A stretch of DNA of 64,000 bases from an uncultured Gemmatimonadota bacterium (GTDB lineage: Bacteria; Gemmatimonadota; Gemmatimonadetes; Palauibacterales; Palauibacteraceae): positions 62,001 through 126,000 of the forward strand of contig CAJWLK010000002.1 in NCBI GenBank assembly GCA_913043255.1. The letters are read 5' to 3'. The stretch's first letter is position 1, and each line of letters starts with the position of its first letter. The notes beneath the pieces are model-generated. The model made no database searches. It was not told where the DNA came from and was given only the letters and a program-made list of their open reading frames with translations. Made by a program: the position numbers and the translations under genes. Shown in pieces: positions 46,189 to 54,998 of this stretch.

Positions 46189-47373
46189 ATGACATCTGAT
46201 CGGTTTACCACCTTCCGGTCCCACTTCCCTGGCGTAAACGATGGGGTGTTCATGAGCGTCGCACAGAGAGGCCTGATGCCGGTCCAAGTGCAAGATGCCA
46301 TTGCTCAACATGTGGCGAAAAGGACAGGAGTAGGATGGAGCAAGGAAGAGTCCTTCAAGCTAGTGGAACAAACCCGTATTGCTTTTGCGGAACTGGTTAA
46401 CGCCCACCCCAATGAGATCGCGTTCACCAAAAACGTTTCTGACGGACTAAATGCAATCGCGGGAAGTATCCGATGGGCACCGGGAGACAACGTGATACTC
46501 TGCCCCGAGCTAGAGCACCCAGCGAATGTATATCCCTGGTACAATGTAGCCCGACGTCACGGCATTGAACTACGGAGGGTTCCCGCGAACAAGGGTCACG
46601 TAGACATCAACGGCTTCATAGAAGCAATCGATAATCGGACAAGACTTGCCTCCGTCTCAACAGTGACTTTTTCACCCGGTTTCGTGACGGATGTTCCAGC
46701 ACTTTCGCTTGTATGCCGCGAGCGAGGCGTACGACTCATCGTGGATGCAGCGCAGTCTGTCGGAATATTGCATACAGATGTAGAAAAACTCGGCGTCGAT
46801 GCGTTAACGGTGGCTACCCAAAAAGGGCTCATCTCGTGCTATGGAATGGGGTTTCTCTATTGCCGAGCCAGCTTCGCGGAAGAACTGAAACCTGCCAGTC
46901 TTGCCCGTTTTTCGGTTGACCTCGACGAAGAAAAACACGAAACGGCTCTTATAGGTGAAGACTTCACATATGCGCCCGCCGCAAGACGCTTTGATGGAGG
47001 AAACTACAACTATATTGGGGTTGCAGCCGTAAAAGCAGCACTGGATCTATTGCAGGAACTTGGCACCCCAGCCATCGAAAAACATGTGCGCTCCTTAAGT
47101 GATCGAATGGCACGAGGATTCCTTGACGCGGGACTACCACTCTGCGGAGGGAGATCCGGACCTCATCTTGGGAACATCCTAGCATTGGGAAAGAGCGGTG
47201 GTGGACGTCACTACACAGCTGAAGACCCAGCGATGAACAAACTCCATAAAATATTGACCGAAGAAGGGGTCCATCTCGCCATCCGAAAAGGCGTGCTTCG
47301 ATTTTCACTTCACGCCTACAATAACGAAGAAGAGGTTGATCAAGTCGTGGAGATTGTGGGACGTGACCAATAA
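46189..47373 (+). CDS. class V aminotransferase-fold PLP enzyme
   Basis: The 394-residue cytosolic enzyme has NVSDGLNAIAGSI (phosphate-binding), STVTFSPGFVTDVPAL, LIVDAAQSVGIL (Asp) and Schiff-base Lys212 in TVATQKGLISCYGMGFLYCR. RRFDGGNYNYIGVAAVKAAL is the family end of the large domain. It belongs to the same group as the gene at 37030 but with clear differences, so the two are old paralogues and not a recent copy. The reaction cannot be assigned: cysteine desulfurase, epimerase or lyase are all possible. Confidence 0.89.
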   Translation: MTSDRFTTFRSHFPGVNDGVFMSVAQRGLMPVQVQDAIAQHVAKRTGVGWSKEESFKLVEQTRIAFAELVNAHPNEIAFTKNVSDGLNAIAGSIRWAPGDNVILCPELEHPANVYPWYNVARRHGIELRRVPANKGHVDINGFIEAIDNRTRLASVSTVTFSPGFVTDVPALSLVCRERGVRLIVDAAQSVGILHTDVEKLGVDALTVATQKGLISCYGMGFLYCRASFAEELKPASLARFSVDLDEEKHETALIGEDFTYAPAARRFDGGNYNYIGVAAVKAALDLLQELGTPAIEKHVRSLSDRMARGFLDAGLPLCGGRSGPHLGNILALGKSGGGRHYTAEDPAMNKLHKILTEEGVHLAIRKGVLRFSLHAYNNEEEVDQVVEIVGRDQ

Positions 47374-47476
47374 CAAATAACCACTCTCCCTCAGTCACTT
47401 CTACCCACGTTATAATCCATACAATTTTAGATGATGAGTCCCATGAGTTGGGCAAGTGGACCAGGAGATCCTAAAG

Positions 47477-48937
47477 ATGACCGCCAGAATCGCTCAGTTA
47501 AGTTGGATATGTGTTGTGACCCTCACACTAACGTCACATCTAGCTGCTCAGGACAGTAGTCGAGGAGACCACTTGACTGACACCTACCGCCCTGTAGCGG
47601 GGCAACTGATCGGGGCGGCACTCACAGACGAAGTTGGGTGGGAAAAACTCATCTACTTAACGACCCAGGTTGGGCACCGTCTTAGCGGATCAATTGGCCT
47701 AGAAAAGGCCATAGAGTGGGCTGGAGAAACCATGCAGAAGGAGGGGCTCGAGAATGTCACACTGCAACCTGTAATGGTGCCTCACTGGGTTCGTGGTGCC
47801 GAGCATGCTCACGTTGTGGGCCCGGTTGAACGTAGGCTCTCGATTCTGGGACTTGGTAACAGTGTCGGCACTGGGGGAGAAACAATCGAAGCTTCGATCG
47901 AAGTGGTCGGATCTTTTGATGAACTTGAGGAACTCGGACGCGAACGAATCACAGGTAAGATCGTTCTGTACGCAGTTGACTGGGAAGGTTATGGCCGAAC
48001 TGTGCAGTACCGGAGCCGAGGCGCCTCGGAAGCTGCCCGATTTGGTGCGGTTGCGGCACTCGTGCGTTCTGCAACTGGAAACAGCCTCTATACGCCGCAC
48101 ACGGGAGCGATGAATTACGCTGATGATGCACCCCGAATCCCTGCTGCTGCGGTTACCGTAGAGGACGCAGCATGGATGCGACGTATGGCGGAGGCCGGCG
48201 AGACCGTAACTGTACAACTCTACATGGAAGCCGAGATGCTTCCGGATGCAGAATCCGCCAATGTGATCGCCGAGATTACAGGGAGCGAGATGCCTGAAGA
48301 GGTTGTGGTGATGGGTGGACACTATGATTCGTGGGATGTAGGACAAGGCGCCCACGATGATGGGGCCGCATCTATAGCCGCTTGGCACGCATTAACTCTG
48401 ATTCACCAACTTGGACTGCGTCCACGACGAACTCTTCGCGTGGTTCTATGGACAAACGAAGAAAATGGTCTCAGAGGTGGTAACGCATACCGGGACTATG
48501 TGAAAGATGTGATCGACAACCATGTCGCCGCCATTGAAATGGATGGCGGAAATGAGCGTCCGATTGGTTTTGGCGTCACGGTTCCAGGAGCCCAGGGCCC
48601 CTCCCGCGGCATGCCGGGGACGCCTGATCAACAAGTTGCAAACTCTCGGACCCAAAATGCTCTCGATCTCACTAGCCAGATCGGAGTCTTACTTGAAGGC
48701 ATCGAAGGCGGCCTCATTACGTCAGGTGGTGGTGGTGCAGACATCGCGCCATTGATGCAAGAAGGTGTTCCTGGACTCGCTCTTCGAACTGTAGGGGAAC
48801 ACTACTTTGACTGGCACCATACCGATGCTGATACGATCGACAAAGTGAGTCCGGTCGACTTCAAGAAAGCAGTTGCCATGCTAGCCGTCATGGGCTACGT
48901 GTTGGCCGATATGCCTGAGCGTCTTGACGGGCGCTAG
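47477..48937 (+). CDS. secreted M28 family aminopeptidase/carboxypeptidase Q-like
   Basis: ATG 47477 follows AGGAG by nine bases and opens a signal peptide (RIAQLSWICVVTLTLTSHLA then AQ). An in-frame GTG at 47456 would sit before the ribosome site. A PA-domain insertion (GKIVLYAVDWEGYG) precedes the M28 core, which has two-zinc motifs GGHYDSWDVGQGAHDDGAAS, WTNEENGLRGG, AIEMDGGN and FDWHHTDADTIDKV. It should remove terminal amino acids from short peptides. TATAAT occurs at 47411-47416 without a good -35 box. Confidence 0.93.
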   Translation: MTARIAQLSWICVVTLTLTSHLAAQDSSRGDHLTDTYRPVAGQLIGAALTDEVGWEKLIYLTTQVGHRLSGSIGLEKAIEWAGETMQKEGLENVTLQPVMVPHWVRGAEHAHVVGPVERRLSILGLGNSVGTGGETIEASIEVVGSFDELEELGRERITGKIVLYAVDWEGYGRTVQYRSRGASEAARFGAVAALVRSATGNSLYTPHTGAMNYADDAPRIPAAAVTVEDAAWMRRMAEAGETVTVQLYMEAEMLPDAESANVIAEITGSEMPEEVVVMGGHYDSWDVGQGAHDDGAASIAAWHALTLIHQLGLRPRRTLRVVLWTNEENGLRGGNAYRDYVKDVIDNHVAAIEMDGGNERPIGFGVTVPGAQGPSRGMPGTPDQQVANSRTQNALDLTSQIGVLLEGIEGGLITSGGGGADIAPLMQEGVPGLALRTVGEHYFDWHHTDADTIDKVSPVDFKKAVAMLAVMGYVLADMPERLDGR

Positions 48938-48997
48938 GGCTACTTGATGAGAGACATCGTTAAAAGATGAGGGTGTTCACCGTTAATTCACTACTCG

Positions 48998-49990
48998 TCA
49001 GCGCATACGCGAATGCCGCCGCTGCCTATCGGCACCCTCTCGGATAAACTCAAGGACGTCCCGTCCCAAGAGGTCATCCGACGTATTAATATGCGATATC
49101 TCAGACATGTGGTTGTGGTACTTTAGCTGCAGAAGCCTGGGGCACCGTCCATCGTCTCGATCGCACAACGCCACAAACAATTCGCCAGTTGTCTCAATGA
49201 TGTTACGCTGGTCGTATTCGGCGATCACCAACATCACCGGGACATCGCTATTGGGCACATGCGAAATAGCAGATCGTGAAGGATAGGTTGACGGATCATC
49301 GCCAAAATACTGGCGAATACCTGCCAAGCTTGGGTCATCTGGATCCCACTTGACCGTATAACGTCCACTAACCAACACGATACCGGACAATCCATGCCCA
49401 TCCGCCGGTTGAAAGCGATCGTCAAGGGAATATGTGGCGACATGAGTGGAACCGGCCGAGTGTCCCATCATGAAAATTCGATCCGGGTCACCTCCGTAAG
49501 CAGCTGCATTCGCCTTCACCCATTCGATTACCCCGCGCATGTCCTCAGCACCTGAAGGCCACGTCACTTCTGGTGCCAATCGGTATGTGGCATTTATCCC
49601 AAGCATCCCGTGCCGAGTAAAATAATGGAGAACATTTGAGTAGATTTCTTCATTGATATCTCGGTCGCCAGATCGATACCCACCGCCGTGGACATAGACG
49701 AAGATTGGAGCGTTGGAAACTCCGGCCGGCTGGTATACATCGAGCTTGTTACGTGAATGCGGTCCGTACGATATATCTTTGGTGATCGTCACATCTCCCT
49801 TGGGTGCCTCACGAAGGATCGGAAGGTATAGCTCATCCATCGCCGCGTAGGGATTCGAAAAACCGACCTCAATCAATCGCTGACGAACGTTCTCAGGCAT
49901 AGAAGACTGTGCAAATGTATAACTGGCCAATCCCAGGATTACACTTCCAGCCAGTCCGATACTCCGTCCGAGCAAGACTAGTGAATTCAA
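48998..49990 (-). CDS. exported alpha/beta hydrolase (HSL/carboxylesterase-like)
   Basis: The start is TTG 49990, overlapping the amidase stop as TTGA. The next ATG is at codon 31, inside or after the signal peptide (VLLGRSIGLAGSVILGLASY then TFAQ), so TTG is needed to give an exported product. The 330-residue enzyme has the oxyanion motif VYVHGGGYRSGDRD, nucleophile Ser in MMGHSAGSTH, and a His in YHNHMSEISHI near the end. It likely hydrolyses small esters. The pairing with an amidase suggests both act on acylated substrates outside the cytoplasm. Confidence 0.91.
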   Translation of the reverse strand: MNSLVLLGRSIGLAGSVILGLASYTFAQSSMPENVRQRLIEVGFSNPYAAMDELYLPILREAPKGDVTITKDISYGPHSRNKLDVYQPAGVSNAPIFVYVHGGGYRSGDRDINEEIYSNVLHYFTRHGMLGINATYRLAPEVTWPSGAEDMRGVIEWVKANAAAYGGDPDRIFMMGHSAGSTHVATYSLDDRFQPADGHGLSGIVLVSGRYTVKWDPDDPSLAGIRQYFGDDPSTYPSRSAISHVPNSDVPVMLVIAEYDQRNIIETTGELFVALCDRDDGRCPRLLQLKYHNHMSEISHINTSDDLLGRDVLEFIREGADRQRRHSRMR

Positions 49991-51552
49991 GAGTCACTCT
50001 CGAGTGAAGGGAAGTCGCCGGGGGGCCGGCGGTGCTTGGTTCCCTGTTCGTATGCGAACGCGAGTTGGAACAAAAGGCCTTCGCTGAACGGGCGGGCGAG
50101 AATCTGTAACCCCACAGGATAGTTCGTGTAAGTGAAGCCCATGGGGACCGTAATGGCAGGCATACCCGTGGCGGGAGCAATCAATTGACTATTGTCTCCA
50201 CAATATTCTTCGTTCCCACGCTCAATAGGGGCGGGAATACAAGTCCACGATGGATAGACGAGGGCATCTACTCCCGCCGCATCCATAGCTTTCACTAGGG
50301 TCGTAAGGTATGCCTGCCTTGCCATATTTTCTGCATAGTCGAGGCAAGGCTCTTCCCATTCCGACGGGTGGACATCGAGCGGTGCGTTTTCGTTGCGACG
50401 CAGCGTCGACTCCACGTAGTCGGAGTAACGACCATCTTCAAGAACTTCGAGCACATCTGATATCGGGGCATCCTGGCCAAGCGACTTTAAGTAGGTCCAC
50501 ATATCATATCGGAACCGCTGACAGAACATTCCCTCACGCTCTAACTGTGCTGAAACATCGAACTCGAAGGGATCTAACACATCCGCACCGAGTCGTCTCA
50601 AATCGACAACTGCCTCTTCGAATACACGTACAATAGCGGTGTCTGCTTCTTCTGGATCGACAAGGGCCCTGAGTATACCAATCGTTTTCCCATTGAGACC
50701 ATCACTATCGAGAAAAGGCGTATAGTCATCTTCACGGCGCCCCTGTCCAAGCTTTGTGTAAGAATCCGCCGGGTCATACCCCGCCACTACGTTGAAGACC
50801 TTCGCAACATCTACAACAGTGCGCCCCATTGGCCCAGCAATGTCACGATCAAAAGACAGAGGGATCACGCCATCTCGACTCGTTAGGCCGATGGTGGATC
50901 GAATTCCTACAAGCGCCAAGTGTGATGAGGGTCCCCTTATTGAGTTCCCGGTATCGCTACCAAGACCAATCAAGCCCAAACTCGCCGCAACACCTGAAGC
51001 AGTTCCACCACTTGAGCCAGCCGGGACACGGTCAAGCGCATAAGCGTTGCGCGTCGTATCAAAGGATGAACTCACACTCTGACGTGCACTGAACGCCCAT
51101 TCTGCCATGTTTGTCTTTGCGATGACAATCGCGTCAGCTTCACGGATCTTCCGAACCATGAACGCGTCATTAGGTGGCACGTTCTCCATTAATGCAATGG
51201 AGCCCCCGGTGGTCACCATATCACTCGTATCAAAGTTGTCTTTGATCAACATAGGGACGCAAAATAGTGGCCCCAGCTCATCTCCTGCCGCGAGGGCAGC
51301 ATCAATTTCATCTGCCCGGGTAACAGCTTCCGGATTGATCACGGTGATCGCATTAAGCAACTCGTCGTACGCGTCGATCCGTGCTAAGTGTGTCGTGACA
51401 ATCTCACGGCACGTCGTTGAGCCAGTTCTGATTGCTTCCTGTGCTTCGGCGATGGTCGTTTCGAAAGCAACAAAACGTCTGCTATCGGATGCTTGTGCAC
51501 AGCCGAATAAAACCATGACAAACAAAACGGAGGAAAATGGGCGGCCTAACAT
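49987..51552 (-). CDS. amidase-signature lipoprotein
   Basis: The 521-residue protein has a lipoprotein signal (LFVMVLFGC then AQA). The catalytic triad of the amidase signature family is visible: Lys in PMLIKDNFDTSD, the cis-Ser in GSDTGNSIRGPSSH, and the nucleophile in that same Ser-rich region preceded by PAGSSGGTASGVAASLGL. The GN in place of GG in DTGNSIRGPS is a known variation. The end IGLQILARPFSEG-like segment (VGLQILARPFSEGLLFQLAF) is also typical. It hydrolyses amides to acids at the membrane surface. It is the first gene of a pair with the esterase. Confidence 0.93.
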   Translation of the reverse strand: MLGRPFSSVLFVMVLFGCAQASDSRRFVAFETTIAEAQEAIRTGSTTCREIVTTHLARIDAYDELLNAITVINPEAVTRADEIDAALAAGDELGPLFCVPMLIKDNFDTSDMVTTGGSIALMENVPPNDAFMVRKIREADAIVIAKTNMAEWAFSARQSVSSSFDTTRNAYALDRVPAGSSGGTASGVAASLGLIGLGSDTGNSIRGPSSHLALVGIRSTIGLTSRDGVIPLSFDRDIAGPMGRTVVDVAKVFNVVAGYDPADSYTKLGQGRREDDYTPFLDSDGLNGKTIGILRALVDPEEADTAIVRVFEEAVVDLRRLGADVLDPFEFDVSAQLEREGMFCQRFRYDMWTYLKSLGQDAPISDVLEVLEDGRYSDYVESTLRRNENAPLDVHPSEWEEPCLDYAENMARQAYLTTLVKAMDAAGVDALVYPSWTCIPAPIERGNEEYCGDNSQLIAPATGMPAITVPMGFTYTNYPVGLQILARPFSEGLLFQLAFAYEQGTKHRRPPGDFPSLESDS

Positions 51553-51775
51553 GATGCACTAAGGATAGCATAGTTACCCACACCTGACACAGTCCGTATC
51601 CGTGGGAGGACCACTTGCTTGTGTTTGTGTTCATAAGATGGCCCCTGAACCTCTCGACACAGTTCGCCGACGGGTGCAACGTAAAAGGGGATACAAATTC
51701 TTACATTGTCCGGCCAGACCTAATGAAACCTGATTTAACCGTGAGCTACCTGCCCTTGGACAATAATTTGCGTCC

Positions 51776-52168
51776 ATGATATACCGAGCTTTAGCCGAAC
51801 TTACTCTCGCCACCCACGCAGTCTTCATCGCCTTCGTTGTCATCGGCGGCTTTTTAGCGATTCGCGTCCGCCGTGTGGCGTGGTTCCATATTCCCTGTGC
51901 GATCTGGGGGGCACTAATTGAGTTTGCAGGTTGGACCTGTCCCCTGACGCCATTGGAGAACGTGCTCCGGCGAGCCGGGGGCGAAGCGGGTTACAACGAA
52001 GGATTCATCGAAAGATATCTTCTCCCTTTGATCTATCCCGGGGACCTGACTCGCGAATTACAGTTTTTATTGGGAGCCTTAGCAGTAGGCTTAAACCTGA
52101 TCGCCTATTGGCTTGTCTTTCGGAGAGGGGCCAAGACTCAAGCGTCAACAGAAAGTCGTCTTTTTTAA
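51776..52168 (+). CDS. DUF2784 membrane protein
   Basis: The 130-residue protein has three or four membrane helices (LATHAVFIAFVVIGGFLAIR, WFHIPCAIWGALIEFAGW, LQFLLGALAVGLNLIAYWLV) and the DUF2784 signature CPLTPLENVLRRAGGEAGY followed by GFIERYLLPLIYP. The function of this family is unknown. It stands alone: the amidase gene is divergent and the amidohydrolase gene is convergent 11 bases away. The upstream 223-base gap (51553-51775) holds nothing I can identify. Confidence 0.9.
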   Translation: MIYRALAELTLATHAVFIAFVVIGGFLAIRVRRVAWFHIPCAIWGALIEFAGWTCPLTPLENVLRRAGGEAGYNEGFIERYLLPLIYPGDLTRELQFLLGALAVGLNLIAYWLVFRRGAKTQASTESRLF

Positions 52169-52179
52169 GGGCTCAGAGA

Positions 52180-53634
52180 CTACCTGCCCGGACGCCAAGC
52201 GGCTTCTTCATCCTCATTGTAGGGCCCAATCGTTCCCTCTACGGAAGCGAATAGTTCTTCCGTAGAATGAGCCCGCCCGCGGGCAATCACGTATTCGATA
52301 TCACGAGCGACCCGTACATCGAGGAGCGGATTGCCTCGCACGATCACTAAGTCCGCGAGCTTGCCAACTTTAATACTTCCAAGCTCATCGCCGAGGCCCA
52401 TGGCCTTGGCACCGTTGAGTGTGCCTATCCGAAACACATCGGCGGCAGGGATACCTGCTCTCGATAAGGCCAACAACTCACGGTGTACCCCAAACCCTGA
52501 CCAATATCGCCCCCAACTCGGGTGATCGGTCCCGAGGGTGATTAGATCTCGCCCGCCACCATCGTAAAAGGCCTTTACCGTTTGACGCTTAATGGGCGAC
52601 ATCTTGGCAAACGACTCGACCACAGGTCGAGGAGAACGCATGTCAATCAACCGCCGCATGTATGGGGTTAGAAATCGCAGTTCATCCGTCCAGTAATGCG
52701 TCATCTCAGGATCATGTGGACCCCAATATCCGTAAATTGAGAGTGTTGCATCGAACCGCGTGCCTGTTTCCACATAGAGATCAATGATGTCCCGAAGCTC
52801 TTTTCCATCGAAGTCAAAAAATTCCTGAAGCGACGCATAGGCGGATCGATCGGCCGGCATCATATCGCCACCAAGAAAATGTTCAATTCGGTCGATGCCC
52901 ATATGAATTGCATCGCGCGGGTTCACCGTCCCGTGAAATCCGGAATCCAGATGCCCCGTTACGGTAAGCCCACGTGTATGAGCCCGATCGATGAGTGGTT
53001 TAAGGTGTGCCGGACCAATTCCCTTCGCCTTGAACCCTCGTGCGCCGAGGCCAGCCCAGTAGTCAACCTCCGCAAAGATTGAGTCGGGCGTCATAGCGGC
53101 GTCATCCCACCCGTTTCGTGCAGAACCAAAATATGGCCCTGAATTGAGTACCCGAGGTCCGACTCGTTCCCCTGCTTCGATCGCTCTTCGAAGTGCACGC
53201 ATCTTGTTCGGATCAAATTCGCCCGCGGGGAAGGTTGTAGTCACACCATTAGCCAGGAATAGAGCCGGATAAGCAACTGTCTCTTCTACGCGCCCATCCC
53301 CAAACAAGTCAACTGCATAATGCGCATGAAGATCGATCAAGCCAGGTAAGACTGTCCAATCTTGTGAGATGCGGAGGACCTGCTGCTCAACATCGTCTGT
53401 TGGGACAGATTCGCCTGCGACTGAAGTGATCCGCCCTCCTTCAACTGTAATTCCTTTGTTCGCTCGAAGTTCACCTGACTCCACATCGAGCCATTGGCCA
53501 CCAATAATTTGAAGCGATTCGGCAGCGTCTCCACCGATTTCAGGCTCATCGTTGAGAGATTCGCAGGATATAAGCACAACCGTGAGCAGCAACCAACCTG
53601 TGCCAAAACCCAATTTCATGTTCAACGTAGACAT
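52180..53634 (-). CDS. amidohydrolase-family lipoprotein
   Basis: ATG 53634 lies seven bases after TTGGAG and gives a lipoprotein signal (LLLTVVLISC then ESLND). The 484-residue enzyme has VLPGLIDLHAHYAVDLFG (metal HxH), a likely carboxylated Lys in RGFKAKGIGPAHLK, His in TVTGHLDSG, and Asp in LGTDHPSWGRYW. The closing segment is LGSIKVGKLADLVIVRGNPL. This resembles imidazolonepropionase/prolidase-like amidohydrolases in the periplasm. The substrate is unknown. The MFS gene is divergent. Confidence 0.91.
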   Translation of the reverse strand: MSTLNMKLGFGTGWLLLTVVLISCESLNDEPEIGGDAAESLQIIGGQWLDVESGELRANKGITVEGGRITSVAGESVPTDDVEQQVLRISQDWTVLPGLIDLHAHYAVDLFGDGRVEETVAYPALFLANGVTTTFPAGEFDPNKMRALRRAIEAGERVGPRVLNSGPYFGSARNGWDDAAMTPDSIFAEVDYWAGLGARGFKAKGIGPAHLKPLIDRAHTRGLTVTGHLDSGFHGTVNPRDAIHMGIDRIEHFLGGDMMPADRSAYASLQEFFDFDGKELRDIIDLYVETGTRFDATLSIYGYWGPHDPEMTHYWTDELRFLTPYMRRLIDMRSPRPVVESFAKMSPIKRQTVKAFYDGGGRDLITLGTDHPSWGRYWSGFGVHRELLALSRAGIPAADVFRIGTLNGAKAMGLGDELGSIKVGKLADLVIVRGNPLLDVRVARDIEYVIARGRAHSTEELFASVEGTIGPYNEDEEAAWRPGR

Positions 53635-53740
53635 CAGTCGCTCCAAGTGAGAGTGAGTCATCGATCGTGGGATTACGTTATCAGTATCACTGAATCATCC
53701 GCGACGGCTCGGATCCTGTTACTCTAATCACTTCCTTAAC

Positions 53741-54994
53741 TTGAGATCACCATCACACGATTGGAGGCAAGCGCTGCACGAACCGAGCGCTGTCTTACCT
53801 CAACCAAACGGATCGGCATCGCGCGTTTCGAAGAAACCCGTGCGGATTATCGTGCTCATCGCCATTTCACACATGACGATCGACGCTTATTCGGCGATGC
53901 TCCATCCACTGCTACCACGGCTCATGGACAAGATGGGGTTATCAATCGGCCTTGCAGCCACGCTCGCCACAATACTTTCCATTGCCACGTCGATGCCGCA
54001 ACCAGCTCTTGGCTATCTGGCAGATCGATATGGACACCGAGCGTTCCTCGTGGCAGGCCCCGTGGTCGCGGGTGTTTTCCTGTCGCTAATGGGACTCGCC
54101 CCAACGTACCTAATACTCACGCTTCTGCTAATCGTTGGCGGGTTAGGGTCAGCAGGGTTTCACCCTCCGGGGGCCTCCCTTGTCGCACGTGCAGCGGATG
54201 GGCGCGGCAGTGGCGTTCGTTTATCCGTCTTTTCTTTCGGCGGTGCTGCAGGTTTCGCGATAGGACCTGTTACGGCTGTCGCTCTCGTCGGACTCTTCGG
54301 CCTCGGTGGGTTGTGGGTGGCTATGATTCCGGGCGTCATTGCAGGGTCAGCTTTATGGTTCGCCACCAGAGGTCAAACACGCGCTAGAAGCAACACTCCG
54401 CCACCACCAGTATTGGAGGTCGTAAAGCTACTGAAAGGGCCGCTGGGGCTTGTTTTCGGAATATCCGCCGTCGGGGCTTTTGCACAGCGAACAATCCTTA
54501 CTTTTGTGCCGATAATCGCGGCGGATGTGGGGGTGAGTGAAGTCGCTGGTGCCGTCATGCTCAGTACATATTTAGGGTCGCAGGCCTTCGGGACTTTGAC
54601 ATCAGGTTTTCTAACGGACAGGATGAATCGACAACACATTTTAATCGCCGCGAGTGCACTCGCCGTTCCTGCTCATGTGTTGGCCATCGTCCTGACACCA
54701 GCTAGCCCCTTGGCCATTGCTGCAACAATCTGTGCTGGTTTTCTAAACATGGCCCTGCTACCACCGGTCGTGGTCATGGCCCAAGAAATGGTCCCATCCG
54801 GAACCGCTGCAAGTTCGGGAATTGTTATGGGCCTAGCTTGGGCTGTCGGAACACTAGGCATTCCCATCTCGGGGATTCTTGCCGATATTTTTGGGCCTGT
54901 ATTCGCCGCCGGGTGGTCGATGCCAATGCTCCTATGCGGCACGCTTTTTGCCCTGCACCCTTCACTGAAACCTTATAGCCGCGCAAAAGGATGA
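53741..54994 (+). CDS. MFS transporter (fosmidomycin-resistance-like branch)
   Basis: The 12-helix protein starts with helix 1 (IIVLIAISHMTIDAYSAMLH) and carries motif A in GYLADRYGHR. GFHPPGASLVARA and the symmetric second half are typical of the Fsr branch of the major facilitator superfamily. The open frame begins with TTG 53741, and GTG 53840 is an alternative start nearer helix 1, so the N-terminus is uncertain. It precedes the YtcJ-like amidohydrolase by four bases. The carried compound is unknown, and drug efflux should not be assumed. Confidence 0.87.
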   Translation: MRSPSHDWRQALHEPSAVLPQPNGSASRVSKKPVRIIVLIAISHMTIDAYSAMLHPLLPRLMDKMGLSIGLAATLATILSIATSMPQPALGYLADRYGHRAFLVAGPVVAGVFLSLMGLAPTYLILTLLLIVGGLGSAGFHPPGASLVARAADGRGSGVRLSVFSFGGAAGFAIGPVTAVALVGLFGLGGLWVAMIPGVIAGSALWFATRGQTRARSNTPPPPVLEVVKLLKGPLGLVFGISAVGAFAQRTILTFVPIIAADVGVSEVAGAVMLSTYLGSQAFGTLTSGFLTDRMNRQHILIAASALAVPAHVLAIVLTPASPLAIAATICAGFLNMALLPPVVVMAQEMVPSGTAASSGIVMGLAWAVGTLGIPISGILADIFGPVFAAGWSMPMLLCGTLFALHPSLKPYSRAKG

Positions 54995-54998
54995 TCAC

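Noticed and set aside
53741-54994. Fosmidomycin efflux pump
   Set aside because: Only the broad MFS branch can be recognised; the neighbouring amidohydrolase suggests a metabolic compound.
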